DNA of 64,000 nucleotides. It comes from Marinobacter sp. ATCH36 (GTDB lineage Bacteria > Pseudomonadota > Gammaproteobacteria > Pseudomonadales > Oleiphilaceae). The stretch lies in assembly GCF_023555055.1 (NCBI RefSeq), contig NZ_JAMJPL010000001.1, positions 434,001 through 498,000 on the forward strand, written 5' to 3'. Below, piece by piece: positions 11,655-21,201 of this stretch; the first letter of the stretch is position 1; every line of letters starts with the position of its first letter. The position numbers and the translations under genes were made by a program. The notes under the pieces were generated by a model. That model ran no database searches. It had not been told where the DNA came from and worked only from the letters and a program-made list of their open reading frames with translations.

Positions 11655-13103
11655 TCAGGTAGTAAGCAACCGCATAAAGTTCTGATAATCTTCGCGGATA
11701 CCCGGATCTGTCTCCTGGAGTTCCACAATCTTTTTACAGGCATGGAGTACCGTTGTGTGATCACGGCCACCAAACGCATCACCAATCTCCGGCAGGCTGT
11801 GATTGGTCAATTCTTTTGAAAGTGACATAGCGACCTGCCGTGGCCGGGTGATCGTACGGGTGCGTCGTTTCGACAACAGATCGGATACCTTGATCTTGTA
11901 GTATTCCGCCACCGTGCGCTGAATGTTGTCGATACTGACCTGCTTTTCATGCAGCGCCAGCAAGTCCTTGAGGCTTTCGCGAATAAACGGCGGAGTGATT
12001 TCCGAACCAGTGAAGTGAGCATTCGCTATCACCAAACGAAGCGCCCCTTCAAGCTCTCGAACATTCGAACGTATTTTCTGGGCAATAAAAAAAGCCGCTT
12101 CGCTACTGAGTTTTACGTTTACCTGCTCGGCCTTTTTCATCAGGATCGCTACCCGGGTTTCCAGTTCCGGGGGCTCGACCATCACCGTGAGGCCCCAGCC
12201 GAATCGTGACTTCAGCCGCTCCTCCATATCCACAATTTCTTTCGGGAAGCGATCACAGGTAACAATGACTTGCTGCCCACCCTCAAGTAACGCGTTGAAA
12301 GTATGGAAAAATTCTTCCTGGGATCGTTCTTTGCGGGCAAAAAACTGGATATCATCAATCAGCAGGGCATCCACAGAACGGTAATATCGCTTGAATTCAT
12401 TAATCGCGTTAAGCTGAAGCGCCTTGACCATATCTGCCACAAAACGCTCCGAGCGCAGGTAAGCGACCTTTGCCCTGGGATTACGACGCACGATGTCATT
12501 ACCAATAGCGTGCATAAGGTGGGTTTTACCAAGACCAACCCCACCATAAAGAAACAGAGGGTTATAGGCACCACCGGGATTTTCCGCAACCTGCATGGAC
12601 GCAGCCCTGGCCAGCTGGTTTGATTTGCCCTCCACAAAGGTATCGAACGTAAAGCCCTCATTGAGAAAGCTCTGGTGCTTTATATCCCCTTCCACCTGCA
12701 CGGAACGGCGACTGTCCCCACCTCTTGCTTTCGCCGATCGGGGGTTTGCCGTCGCAGCAATTCCCTTTTCTTCCTCTGTTACCGTACTGGAGCCTTCCTG
12801 TTCAGACGCCACCCCGTTCACTGCAGCCTCGGAGCGAACTACCAGTTCCGCCGCTCTGGGCGCCGAGCCCACCTTCATGTTCACCAGCGGAGCCTGGCCC
12901 CCGTGAAGGTCTTTCAATACTTCTTCGATTCGTCTGAGGTATTTTTCGTTAACCCAGTCCATCACGAACCGGTTTGGCGCAAACAGCATCAACTGACCCT
13001 CGCGGTGATCAGACTGCAAGGGCCTGAGCCAGGTGTTGAATTGCTGAGCGGGAAACTCGTCCCGGAGTACTTCCAGACACTGATGCCAGATATTGTTCGG
13101 CAC
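11655..13103 (-). CDS. dnaA: Chromosomal replication initiator protein DnaA
   Basis: DnaA, 482 aa, the AAA+ ATPase that binds DnaA boxes and melts oriC. Domain I occupies about the first 85 residues, followed by a variable acidic/serine-rich linker (about 85-145). The AAA+ core has Walker A GGVGLGKT (187-194) and Walker [10 protein letters not shown]. Domain IV contains the box-recognition signature [15 protein letters not shown] near the C-terminus. The ATG at 13103 gives [22 protein letters not shown], a standard start. The gene lies next to the predicted origin, and the DnaA boxes there could also regulate it. Confidence 0.98.
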   Translation of the reverse strand: MPNNIWHQCLEVLRDEFPAQQFNTWLRPLQSDHREGQLMLFAPNRFVMDWVNEKYLRRIEEVLKDLHGGQAPLVNMKVGSAPRAAELVVRSEAAVNGVASEQEGSSTVTEEEKGIAATANPRSAKARGGDSRRSVQVEGDIKHQSFLNEGFTFDTFVEGKSNQLARAASMQVAENPGGAYNPLFLYGGVGLGKTHLMHAIGNDIVRRNPRAKVAYLRSERFVADMVKALQLNAINEFKRYYRSVDALLIDDIQFFARKERSQEEFFHTFNALLEGGQQVIVTCDRFPKEIVDMEERLKSRFGWGLTVMVEPPELETRVAILMKKAEQVNVKLSSEAAFFIAQKIRSNVRELEGALRLVIANAHFTGSEITPPFIRESLKDLLALHEKQVSIDNIQRTVAEYYKIKVSDLLSKRRTRTITRPRQVAMSLSKELTNHSLPEIGDAFGGRDHTTVLHACKKIVELQETDPGIREDYQNFMRLLTT

Positions 13104-13229
13104 GACAGTCTTGCCTCCGATGCCTCAGAAATTACTCGTAACGGATCTCCATGACCCGACGAAAGAGATGACCAAGGATTCTAACCTGCGCACCCCACAA
13201 GTGAAAGGGTCAAACGCATTTAATAAACA

Positions 13230-13600
13230 GCCTGTGGAAATTTAAATCGTTATTTTTCAGTTTTTTACAGACTTACCTACAGCCTTGTGTACAGAAAATT
13301 AAAGCTTTGAAGTTACCCACAGCCTGATGTTTGCAACTGGCCCCGAACCCTGTGCAAAAACCACAAACCAACAGTGGATAAATCGCCTGAATCCCGACCC
13401 ATCATCTTACCCACATTTCCTGCTTTGCTTATCCACAGACCTCAATGGCACTTGTCAACCGCCTTGTAAATGCCTCAATTAGCTATTTACAAAGCTATTT
13501 CTGCCGTTATCCACAGAAAATGGCCTGCCTAATAACAGTAATAATAATCCTTAAAGAGATTAAAAAAGACCTACTGAATTTATTACACGACAACCTGGCG
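13230..13600. other. oriC: Probable chromosomal origin of replication (oriC)
   Basis: The non-coding dnaA-rpmH gap holds two perfect DnaA boxes TTATCCACA (13429-13437, 13507-13515), two TTACCCACA boxes (13313-13321, 13407-13415), one reversed AGTGGATAA (13373-13381) and a weaker TTACCTACA (13273-13281). AT-rich stretches flank the cluster, around 13240-13270 and 13530-13595 (AATAACAGTAATAATAATCC, then ATTAAAAAAG), and could unwind. The place and design match the functional origin of pseudomonads. The remaining parts of the 640-bp gap hold no coding sequence I can support. Confidence 0.9.
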
Positions 13601-13744
13601 GAACCTGAATCCGGATAAGTGCATCATAAAGCTGATAAGCATTGAATTCCGCTGCCACATTGCATAGAATGCCGCTCCTGTTTTGGCTGATCATTTTCCA
13701 GTCAATCATTGAATTTCCAATACCCGTAATGTGAGATCGACACC

Positions 13745-13879
13745 ATGAAAAGAACGTTTCAACCCAGCGTACTGAAGCGTAAGCGCGTTCACGGTTTCCG
13801 TGCCCGCATGGCAACTGCTAACGGCCGCAAGGTTATCTCCCGTCGTCGTGCCAAGGGCCGTGCCCGTCTGTCTGCGTAA
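13745..13879 (+). CDS. rpmH: Ribosomal protein L34
   Basis: The 44-aa basic protein [20 protein letters not shown]... ending KGRARLSA is a textbook bacterial L34, a structural protein of the large ribosomal subunit. It starts with ATG at 13745 with GTGAGA a few bases upstream. It opens the rpmH-rnpA-yidD-yidC cluster, 16 bases ahead of rnpA, and marks the right-hand border of the origin. Confidence 0.98.
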   Translation: MKRTFQPSVLKRKRVHGFRARMATANGRKVISRRRAKGRARLSA

Positions 13880-13894
13880 GATATTGATCGCCGG

Positions 13895-14302
13895 ATGAAG
13901 GCTTTGACCTTTCCAAAATCGTCGCGGCTCCTGAAGCCAAGTGATTACGGCAAAGTCTTCGATGACGTTCAAATCAGGGTTCCGCACCGGAATTTTCTGA
14001 TCCTGGCGACACCCAATACACTGGGACACGCCAGGATCGGTTTAGTATTTTCGAAGAAGAATCTGAAGCTCGCGGTACAGCGCAATCGTGTCAAACGCAG
14101 GATTCGAGAAACCTTCAGGCACCAACCAGACTTCCCTGCTCTGGACATTGTCGTTCTCGGGCGGCGTGGGTTGGCTGACCTTGATAATGCGACGCTTAAT
14201 GTTACCGTGATGGAGCTCTGGTCACGTCTCAGAAAGAAAAACCGCCAGCTCCAGATACCCTCAACATCGGAACAATCCGGTACCGGCAAAGGAACGGGTT
14301 AA
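13895..14302 (+). CDS. rnpA: Ribonuclease P protein component
   Basis: RnpA, 135 aa, the basic protein subunit that helps the RNase P RNA trim the 5' ends of tRNA precursors. The RNA-binding signature [15 protein letters not shown] is clear, along with the [17 protein letters not shown] start. The C-terminal 20 residues are polar and poorly conserved, as is common. Its stop codon shares one base with the start of yidD (TAATG at 14300-14304), indicating translational coupling. Confidence 0.97.
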   Translation: MKALTFPKSSRLLKPSDYGKVFDDVQIRVPHRNFLILATPNTLGHARIGLVFSKKNLKLAVQRNRVKRRIRETFRHQPDFPALDIVVLGRRGLADLDNATLNVTVMELWSRLRKKNRQLQIPSTSEQSGTGKGTG

Positions 14303-14598
14303 TGCGCAAATTGTTGCTCCTGCCCATCCGAGTCTACCAGTACGCAATCAGCCCCCTGATGGCCAGCCACTGCCGTCACTACCCAACTTGTTCCCAGTAT
14401 GCGATCGAAGCCATCACCGCCCATGGCGCAATAAAAGGCCTTTTTCTTGCGATGAAACGTCTTCTGAGGTGTCATCCGTGGGCAAAAGGCGGGTATGATC
14501 CCGTTCCGGGCACTGAAGTCTGCAGCGAGGTAAACTCCTCCACCACTTGTTGCGGGCCGGCCAGCCAAACCCATAACACTAACCAGACCAAACAGTAA
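14302..14598 (+). CDS. yidD: Membrane protein insertion efficiency factor YidD
   Basis: YidD, 98 aa, a small inner-membrane-associated protein that aids YidC-dependent insertion. Family signature [21 protein letters not shown] and the [16 protein letters not shown] motif are present, with the three conserved cysteines. It overlaps rnpA by one base and ends 4 bases before yidC, so the three are surely one transcript. The last 25 residues are a low-complexity polar tail. Confidence 0.96.
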   Translation: MRKLLLLPIRVYQYAISPLMASHCRHYPTCSQYAIEAITAHGAIKGLFLAMKRLLRCHPWAKGGYDPVPGTEVCSEVNSSTTCCGPASQTHNTNQTKQ

Positions 14599-14602
14599 GT
14601 TT

Positions 14603-16315
14603 ATGGATATTCAACGCATTGCATTATTTGCCGGCCTGGCCATTGTCAGTTACATGATGGTTCTTGCCTGGAACGAAGACTATCACCAGCCGCAGACACA
14701 ACAGGTTGCCGAACAGACCAGTTCCGCTGCGTCATCGGGTGACAGCGATAACATGACTCTTCCGGATGAATCAGCTAGCGGGACTGAAGCTTCGGCTGAA
14801 GAGTTCACCACACCAGAAGGTGACAGTCAGGCAATTGGTGCCTCCGAAAATGGTTCCGTCGATGTCAGTAACCAACTCATTACTATCCGTACTGATGTTT
14901 ACGAGCTGAAAATAGATCGGGTAGGCGGCAACCTGATAGAAAGTTCCCTGCTCCAGTATGACCGTTCCCTGGACAGCAAAGAGTCTTTGAAGATCCTGAC
15001 GAATACCAACAAACGCACTTACATCATGGAAAGTGGTCTGATTGGCCGCGATGGTATCGATAGCAAGCGTAACGGCAGCGCTCCGGTATACGACGTCTCA
15101 GCAAACCAATACGAGCTGCAGGAAGGCGAAGAGTCGCTGACCGTCAACCTGACCTATTCCACCAATAACAATGTGGAAGTCACCAAACAGTACCAATTCA
15201 GTCGCGGCAGCTACGAGATCGATGTACGTTATCTGATCGATAACCAATCCGAAGATGTCTGGCAGGCCAACATGACAGGTAAGATCGTCAGGGATCAGGC
15301 TCCGGATCCAACAGCGCAGAACAGCCTGGGCATCAGGGCGTTTCTGGGCATGGTTGTCAGCACCCCGGAAGACCCTTACGAGAAATACGATTTTGATGAC
15401 CTGACTGAAGAACCTGTTAACCAGTCAGTCACTAATGGCTGGCTGGCATTCCTCCAGCATTACTTTCTGGCCGCCTGGGTACCTGAACGGGATCAACCCG
15501 CACAGTTCCAGTCCACACAGCGGGGGCCGCTTCATGTCATGGGGTTTGTCTACCCGGCTACCAAAGTGGAACCAGGACAAACGGCTGAAGTCTCTGCCCG
15601 TGCCTACGTCGGCCCCAAGATCATTGAGCGTTTGGAAAACGTAGCTCCCAATCTCGACCGCACCGTTGATTTCGGATTCCTGTTCTTTATCGCGCTACCG
15701 CTGTTTCTCATCCTGGACTGGTTCCATGGCCTGGTAGGCAACTGGGGTGTTGCCATCATTCTGTTGACGGTTCTGGTCAAGGCTGTGTTCTTCAAGCTCT
15801 CGGCCACCAGCTACCGCTCCATGGCTAGAATGCGCGCGGTTGCCCCGCAGCTCACGAGGCTGAAAGAACTCTATGGCGATGATCGTCAGCGCATGTCCCA
15901 GGAAATGATGGCGTTGTACAAACGGGAAAAGATAAACCCCCTGGGTGGCTGCCTGCCGATACTGGTACAGATGCCAGTGTTCATTTCCCTGTACTGGGTT
16001 CTGTTCGAAAGTGTGCAGTTGCGTCATGCGCCCTTTATGCTCTGGATTCACGACCTGTCAGTGATGGATCCGTATTTCATTCTGCCGATCCTGATGGGTG
16101 CCAGTATGATGTTGCAGATGAGCCTGAACCCGACACCACCGGACCCCATGCAAGCCAAAATCATGAAGATGATGCCACTTATCTTCACGGTATTCTTCCT
16201 GTGGTTCCCGGCAGGTCTGGTACTGTACTGGTTGGTCAACAACATCCTGTCCATCAGTCAGCAATGGTATATTACCCGCAAGATTGAAGCGGAGATGGCT
16301 GCCAAGAAAAGCTGA
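14603..16315 (+). CDS. yidC: Membrane protein insertase YidC
   Basis: YidC/Oxa1 insertase, 570 aa. An N-terminal signal-anchor (RIALFAGLAIVSYMMVLAW) is followed by an acidic, serine-rich linker and a large periplasmic beta-sandwich domain (about 90-335). The conserved five-helix insertase core follows. The core includes the arginine region KLSATSYRSMARMRAVAPQ and NPLGGCLPILVQMPVFISLYWVL. The length is typical for gammaproteobacterial YidC. It inserts proteins such as the ATP synthase subunits encoded further right. A hairpin follows before mnmE. Confidence 0.98.
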   Translation: MDIQRIALFAGLAIVSYMMVLAWNEDYHQPQTQQVAEQTSSAASSGDSDNMTLPDESASGTEASAEEFTTPEGDSQAIGASENGSVDVSNQLITIRTDVYELKIDRVGGNLIESSLLQYDRSLDSKESLKILTNTNKRTYIMESGLIGRDGIDSKRNGSAPVYDVSANQYELQEGEESLTVNLTYSTNNNVEVTKQYQFSRGSYEIDVRYLIDNQSEDVWQANMTGKIVRDQAPDPTAQNSLGIRAFLGMVVSTPEDPYEKYDFDDLTEEPVNQSVTNGWLAFLQHYFLAAWVPERDQPAQFQSTQRGPLHVMGFVYPATKVEPGQTAEVSARAYVGPKIIERLENVAPNLDRTVDFGFLFFIALPLFLILDWFHGLVGNWGVAIILLTVLVKAVFFKLSATSYRSMARMRAVAPQLTRLKELYGDDRQRMSQEMMALYKREKINPLGGCLPILVQMPVFISLYWVLFESVQLRHAPFMLWIHDLSVMDPYFILPILMGASMMLQMSLNPTPPDPMQAKIMKMMPLIFTVFFLWFPAGLVLYWLVNNILSISQQWYITRKIEAEMAAKKS

Positions 16316-16345
16316 CCGGATGCAATAACCGGAACCAGTAATCAC

Positions 16346-16368
16346 AGAGGCTCCTTCCGGGAGCCTCT
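16346..16368 (+). terminator. Hairpin between yidC and mnmE
   Basis: Perfect 9-bp stem AGAGGCTCC (16346-16354) and GGAGCCTCT (16360-16368) with loop TTCCG. The downstream run is only CTGCTGTTTC, so termination may be partial; it could instead act as an mRNA end stabiliser within the operon. Confidence 0.6.
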
Positions 16369-16390
16369 GCTGTTTCAGGAAACTGTCAAG

Positions 16391-17758
16391 ATGTTTACCA
16401 CCGATACCATTGCCGCCATTGCCACAGCACCGGGCCAGTCCGGCGTCGGTATCGTGCGCGTGTCCGGCCCGGACGCAGGCACAATTGCCCGCCGAATGCT
16501 GGGCTTTGAACCCAGGCCACGGTATGCCCACTATGGCCCGTTTCGGGACACCAACGGCGAATTGATCGACGAAGGCATCGGTCTGTTTTTCCCCAATCCC
16601 CACTCGTTTACCGGCGAAGATGTATTTGAGCTTCAGGGGCACGGCGGTACCGTTATCCTGGACCTGTTATTGCGAACCGTCTGTGAACTGGGGGCTCGCC
16701 TGGCACGACCAGGAGAGTTCTCCGAACGGGCTTTTCTTAATGACAAGCTCGACCTGACCCAGGCCGAAGCTATTGCTGATCTGATCGAGAGCAGTTCTGA
16801 ACAGGCTGCGCGCTGCGCAGTCCGGTCGTTACAGGGCGTGTTTTCCCGCCGGATAGATGCTCTGGTAGAGGCCGTTACCCACCTGCGTATTTACGTTGAA
16901 GCGGCGATTGACTTTCCTGAGGAAGAAATAGATTTCCTCGCCGATGGCAAGGTCGCCAACGATCTTCAGGACATCATTCGGGATCTTGGCATTATCCTGG
17001 CGGAAGCCCAGCAAGGAACGATACTCAGGGATGGTATGAAAGTGGTTATTGCCGGACGCCCCAATGCCGGAAAATCCAGCCTGCTGAATGCGCTGGCAGG
17101 GCGAGAAGCCGCTATTGTAACGGCCGTAGAGGGCACAACCCGTGATGTTCTTCGGGAACACATTCATATCGATGGCATGCCTCTTCACATTATCGACACC
17201 GCTGGCCTGCGTGACAGTCCTGATGAAGTGGAACAGATCGGCATTGCCAGGGCATGGGAGGAAATCCGTCAGGCCGACCGTATTCTACTGATGGTAGATG
17301 CCACCACCACGCCGGATACCGAGCCCCACCGATTATGGCCGGATTTTATTGATCAGCTACCGCAAGGTGCTCCCCTCACCGTGATCCGTAACAAGGTGGA
17401 CCTGACTGGAGAACCCGTGGGTATCGAACAAACGGGTGGGGAATCGGCACCGGTCATTCGTATTGCTGCCAGATCCTCCGAGGGACTGGAGGTTCTGCGG
17501 AGTCACCTGAAACAGTGTATGGGATTTGCCAGTACTACGGAGGGTGGCTTTATTGCCCGACGGCGTCATCTGGATGCCCTGGAACGGGCGCAGGCATTGC
17601 TGCGGCAGGGTGAAGAACAGCTACAGGGCTTTGGCGCGGGCGAGTTGCTCGCAGAGGATCTGCGGACAGCCCAGGACGCCCTTGGAGAAATTACCGGTGC
17701 AATGACACCAGATGAGTTGCTTGGTAAGATCTTCAGCAGCTTTTGTATTGGTAAATAA
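16391..17758 (+). CDS. mnmE: tRNA modification GTPase MnmE
   Basis: MnmE, 455 aa, works with MnmG to add an aminomethyl-type group to U34 of certain tRNAs. The N-terminal formyl-THF-binding domain begins [25 protein letters not shown]. The inserted G domain has Walker A GRPNAGKS (222-229), the G2/G3 region EGTTRDVL and DTAGL, and G4 NKVD. The C-terminal CIGK carries the catalytic cysteine. Its partner mnmG lies 13.4 kb downstream rather than next to it, with unrelated genes in between. Confidence 0.98.
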   Translation: MFTTDTIAAIATAPGQSGVGIVRVSGPDAGTIARRMLGFEPRPRYAHYGPFRDTNGELIDEGIGLFFPNPHSFTGEDVFELQGHGGTVILDLLLRTVCELGARLARPGEFSERAFLNDKLDLTQAEAIADLIESSSEQAARCAVRSLQGVFSRRIDALVEAVTHLRIYVEAAIDFPEEEIDFLADGKVANDLQDIIRDLGIILAEAQQGTILRDGMKVVIAGRPNAGKSSLLNALAGREAAIVTAVEGTTRDVLREHIHIDGMPLHIIDTAGLRDSPDEVEQIGIARAWEEIRQADRILLMVDATTTPDTEPHRLWPDFIDQLPQGAPLTVIRNKVDLTGEPVGIEQTGGESAPVIRIAARSSEGLEVLRSHLKQCMGFASTTEGGFIARRRHLDALERAQALLRQGEEQLQGFGAGELLAEDLRTAQDALGEITGAMTPDELLGKIFSSFCIGK

Positions 17759-17836
17759 GCACAGGGAAACCTTTGATGTAGTGCTGTTCCATTTGAAACT
17801 GGACGATCCGGTGCCGAAAACGGCCACAAGGTTTCG

Positions 17837-18679
17837 ATGTATCGTTGGTACTTTTCTGTTTTGACCATCATGTTGCTGTCGGGGTGCGCAGGCATCGACG
17901 GTGAGCGTTTGTCGAAAGCATCGTCGGAAGTTGTGTCCCGGACAGGGAATGCGGTGAAGGCGATCATCACCGGGCCTGACGAAGAACCCTACGAGAGACA
18001 GCGTCAGGCTCTTTTTGATCAGCCCTACATTGACCCGCTCACCGATTACCTGAAAGCGCATGGTGACGACACTGACCGTGAAACATTACTCCGGCAAATA
18101 GCGGATGAACGAGATCGCCGCTGTCAGGTTATTGCTGAGAATTATGCCGAAGAGCCAGCAACAGAAGAGAAACTTATCCGTTATCGAGCCGGATATTCCT
18201 ACTCTTGCCCAGCCGAGGTGAAAGCCTTTTCCGAGCGGGTGGAAAGGGAACAGCAGAAGGAAGCTCCATCGACGGTCGTTGGCTCGGACAGTAGTAAATC
18301 CGCCGAAGAGCCAGAAAAAGAGCACGAACAGGACGCCAGTGACTGTTACCTGTTAACCAGCATCCGCAATTACAGTGCGGCCAGGGAGGCCTGTCGTGAA
18401 TTTGCCGAGAATGGTGATCCGCGATCCCAGGCTAATATGGCATTGATTGCCCACGCCTTTGAAGACTACGCCAGTGCCTTCAAATGGGCGCAGAAAGCGG
18501 CCCCCGTGTCGGGCAAGGCATCCTACCTTCTGGGCCAGATGTATGCGTCTGGCCGCGGAGTCGGGCAAAATCCGGAGCAGGCCGTATACTGGTATGACAA
18601 GGCCGCCAGCCTGGGGCATGAGGAAGCCCGCATGGCTCTAAAGCGTTACCGGGAACAAACACCCGCCGACGGTATCTGA
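17837..18679 (+). CDS. Sel1-repeat lipoprotein
   Basis: Predicted lipoprotein of 280 aa. The signal ends in lipobox LLSGC with the acylated cysteine at 17. A central acidic, low-complexity stretch (about 140-165) separates an N-terminal unknown region from C-terminal Sel1-type helical repeats, seen in ASYLLGQMYASGRGVGQNPEQAVYWYDKAASLGHEEA. Sel1 repeats mediate protein contacts in the envelope. No enzyme motif is visible. It precedes the GGDEF/EAL gene by 24 bases in the same direction and may form an operon with it. Confidence 0.85.
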   Translation: MYRWYFSVLTIMLLSGCAGIDGERLSKASSEVVSRTGNAVKAIITGPDEEPYERQRQALFDQPYIDPLTDYLKAHGDDTDRETLLRQIADERDRRCQVIAENYAEEPATEEKLIRYRAGYSYSCPAEVKAFSERVEREQQKEAPSTVVGSDSSKSAEEPEKEHEQDASDCYLLTSIRNYSAAREACREFAENGDPRSQANMALIAHAFEDYASAFKWAQKAAPVSGKASYLLGQMYASGRGVGQNPEQAVYWYDKAASLGHEEARMALKRYREQTPADGI

Positions 18680-18703
18680 TTCTCCGCCGAAGGATATCCA
18701 TTC

Positions 18704-21052
18704 ATGCCGGGACAATATCCCCGCCGCCCGACATACTGGAAGAACCCCTCCTCCCGGCAGTCCGTCATGTGGTTGCTGGGCCTACTGATACTGGTGTTTG
18801 TGGCCGGTATGTTGCTGCTGTCCCGCCTGAATCTCAATTATTCCCGGGATGCCCTTTCCGAGCTCCGGCGTCAGCAGATTCATGAAGTCGTCAGTGCGGG
18901 CTTGATGCGTATCAATGCGCGTCAGTCGGCATTGGCGAGCTATACCAAGACTCTGGCAAATGTTGGAGAAAGCTTTCATTCGATAGCACAGGGCGGTAAT
19001 CCGGAGATCAACGAGTCTGCGCTACGGAACCGGCTCGAAAACTCTCTGAAAGATCATCTGCGGGATTTCGAGGGAGCTGCCGGAGGCGGCTTATGGTTCG
19101 AACCCGGTGTTATGTCAGAGCCGGATACCGGTTATATGCCCTACTTCATTCTGAATTCGGGTGAGCCGGGGCTGGAGCGGCTCGATGTTGAAGGCCGTCT
19201 CAGGAATTTTCGCAATGCCCTCTGGTTCAGTCGCACCCTCGGGCCGAAGTGGACACCGTCTCCGGATAACGCGGGTGAGGTCTACTGGTCACCGATATAC
19301 TACGATCTCAACACGGAACGGGCGGTACTGACTCTCGCAAGCCCGATGTATGACCGGCAGAATAATCTGCTGGGTATGGCAACGACCGCCTGGACAGCAG
19401 ATCAGATCATTGATGTTGTCAGCCGAATCACCGTCACAGAGCACAGCTTTACGTTCCTCAACGACCGCAATAACCGCAATCTCTCAAGCCTCAGCAAGGG
19501 TGAGGATACCCGCGAAGAACAGGCACTGATTGATGCCATTCTGGCACTCGAACTGGCTGGTGATACCGGAGCACGTTTCGGACCCAAGGCCCTTGCTACC
19601 CGCAAGCTAACGGTGGGAGAAGATGACTACGAACTTTATTACGCAGCTACCGCCGGCGGCATGGTGTACGGCGCCGGAGTACCAGTGGATGAAATCAACG
19701 CAGTCCTGAGGCCCATGGAGCAGACCAACCAGCGCATTCTGGTGGGTACGGTTTCAGCCATGCTGCTTCTGAGCCTGTACCTGTTGTACCGGATTATCCA
19801 GCTAATCCGGGAGCTGCAGGCCTCCTATACCGATGAGCTCACCGGATTGCCCAATCGGGTCCGCCTGTTACGGGATCTGCAGACCCGTGATGATATTTCG
19901 CTGTTGATAATCAATCTGGACCGTTTTAACGAGATTAACAGCCTGTTCGGTAATGACTGTGGCGACCAGGTATTGTTATCAATTGCAACGCGTCTGACTG
20001 ATTTCAATAATGAGAAGGATCGGGATCAGCTCAGGGTTTACCGGCTACCGGGCGACGAATTTGCGATCCTCGCCCCGTGTCTGGAGGCGCAACCCATCCA
20101 CGAGTTGGCCGCTCAACTACGCCAGCTGGTTAACGGAGAGCGGATATACTGGCAGCAGCAGCCGTTGACGCTGGACGTCACTATCGGAATGGCCGTGCGA
20201 CGAGACCGGAAGAGTGGAGATTCCGCCGACCAACTGGTCAGCCAGGCCAAGGTAGCCGTGCTGCAGGCCCGAGAACAGAACCGTCATCACCTGCTTTACG
20301 ATCCCGCTGTCGGAGTTGAAGAGAATTACGAGGCCAATCTTTACTGGGCTAACCGTTTGAAAGCGGCTATTGACGACGACCGTCTGGTGCCCTGGTTCCA
20401 GCCAATTTACGACAATGAACAACAGCGTGTGACCAAGTATGAGTGTCTGGTGCGGATGGTCGAGCTGGATGGTCGTTTGGTCGGTGCCGGCCAGTTTGTG
20501 AAAATTGCCGACCGGTTGCGACTGAACCGCAGAATCACAGTGTTGATGATTGAAAAGTGTTTCGCCCGTTTTTCTGACCGGAACGAGGAGTTTTCCATCA
20601 ACCTCTCATATGGCGATATTGCTGATCCGGAAACAGTGAGCAAAATACTGGAGGCACTGGACCATTACGGCATTGGTAACCGGGTGATATTCGAGATTCT
20701 GGAGTCGGACGGTATTACCAACTACGATGAAATCCACCATTTTATCGAGCAGGTAAAGCCTTTCGGCTGTCACATTGCCATTGATGATTTTGGTACCGGC
20801 TACTCCAATTTTGCTCACCTGTTGAGCCTGAATGTTGATTACATAAAAATCGACGGCAGCCTGATCTGCAATCTGCATGAAGACTACACCGCGTTTCTTG
20901 TGACCAGTGGCATTGTCCAGTTTGCCCGCAGCCTGAACATTCGGACGGTCGCAGAATTCGTTCACAATGATGCTGTTCAGGAGCGGGTTCGCGAACTGGG
21001 CATCGACTTTTCTCAAGGTGACTACTTCGGCATGCCAGAAGCGCTGTTATAA
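18704..21052 (+). CDS. Membrane sensor with degenerate GGDEF and EAL domain
   Basis: Cyclic-di-GMP turnover protein of 782 aa. A membrane helix near 22-42 (WLLGLLILVFVAGMLLL) and a second near 345-365 enclose a roughly 300-residue periplasmic sensor, probably dCACHE-like (VYWSPIYYDLNTERAVLTLASPMYD). The GGDEF motif is altered to P449-G-D-E-F, so diguanylate cyclase activity is doubtful. The EAL domain reads E580-C-L but keeps the other usual residues (NLS, the E of FEILES, IDDFGTGYSNF, YIKIDGS, VAEF, QGDYFG). It is most likely a phosphodiesterase, perhaps tuned by a GTP-binding pseudo-cyclase. Confidence 0.9.
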   Translation: MPGQYPRRPTYWKNPSSRQSVMWLLGLLILVFVAGMLLLSRLNLNYSRDALSELRRQQIHEVVSAGLMRINARQSALASYTKTLANVGESFHSIAQGGNPEINESALRNRLENSLKDHLRDFEGAAGGGLWFEPGVMSEPDTGYMPYFILNSGEPGLERLDVEGRLRNFRNALWFSRTLGPKWTPSPDNAGEVYWSPIYYDLNTERAVLTLASPMYDRQNNLLGMATTAWTADQIIDVVSRITVTEHSFTFLNDRNNRNLSSLSKGEDTREEQALIDAILALELAGDTGARFGPKALATRKLTVGEDDYELYYAATAGGMVYGAGVPVDEINAVLRPMEQTNQRILVGTVSAMLLLSLYLLYRIIQLIRELQASYTDELTGLPNRVRLLRDLQTRDDISLLIINLDRFNEINSLFGNDCGDQVLLSIATRLTDFNNEKDRDQLRVYRLPGDEFAILAPCLEAQPIHELAAQLRQLVNGERIYWQQQPLTLDVTIGMAVRRDRKSGDSADQLVSQAKVAVLQAREQNRHHLLYDPAVGVEENYEANLYWANRLKAAIDDDRLVPWFQPIYDNEQQRVTKYECLVRMVELDGRLVGAGQFVKIADRLRLNRRITVLMIEKCFARFSDRNEEFSINLSYGDIADPETVSKILEALDHYGIGNRVIFEILESDGITNYDEIHHFIEQVKPFGCHIAIDDFGTGYSNFAHLLSLNVDYIKIDGSLICNLHEDYTAFLVTSGIVQFARSLNIRTVAEFVHNDAVQERVRELGIDFSQGDYFGMPEALL

Positions 21053-21082
21053 CGGCTGATTGCAGCCTGTCTGAGACCAAAT

Positions 21083-21096
21083 TTGATGGACATCAA
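21083..21096. promoter_or_regulatory. FNR/Anr-type binding site
   Basis: TTGATGGACATCAA matches the FNR/Anr consensus TTGAT-N4-ATCAA exactly. Its centre is about 112 bp upstream of the cytochrome c peroxidase start, in the promoter region. It predicts oxygen-responsive activation. Confidence 0.88.
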
Positions 21097-21201
21097 ATTA
21101 GAATCCGGTTTCCTGATTTCGAGCTTTTTTCCCCTGAACCCTATGTTACGTTTAGTTAACACAAACCCCGGGTATATCGGCGTAATGCAGGGAGAAACAC
21201 A

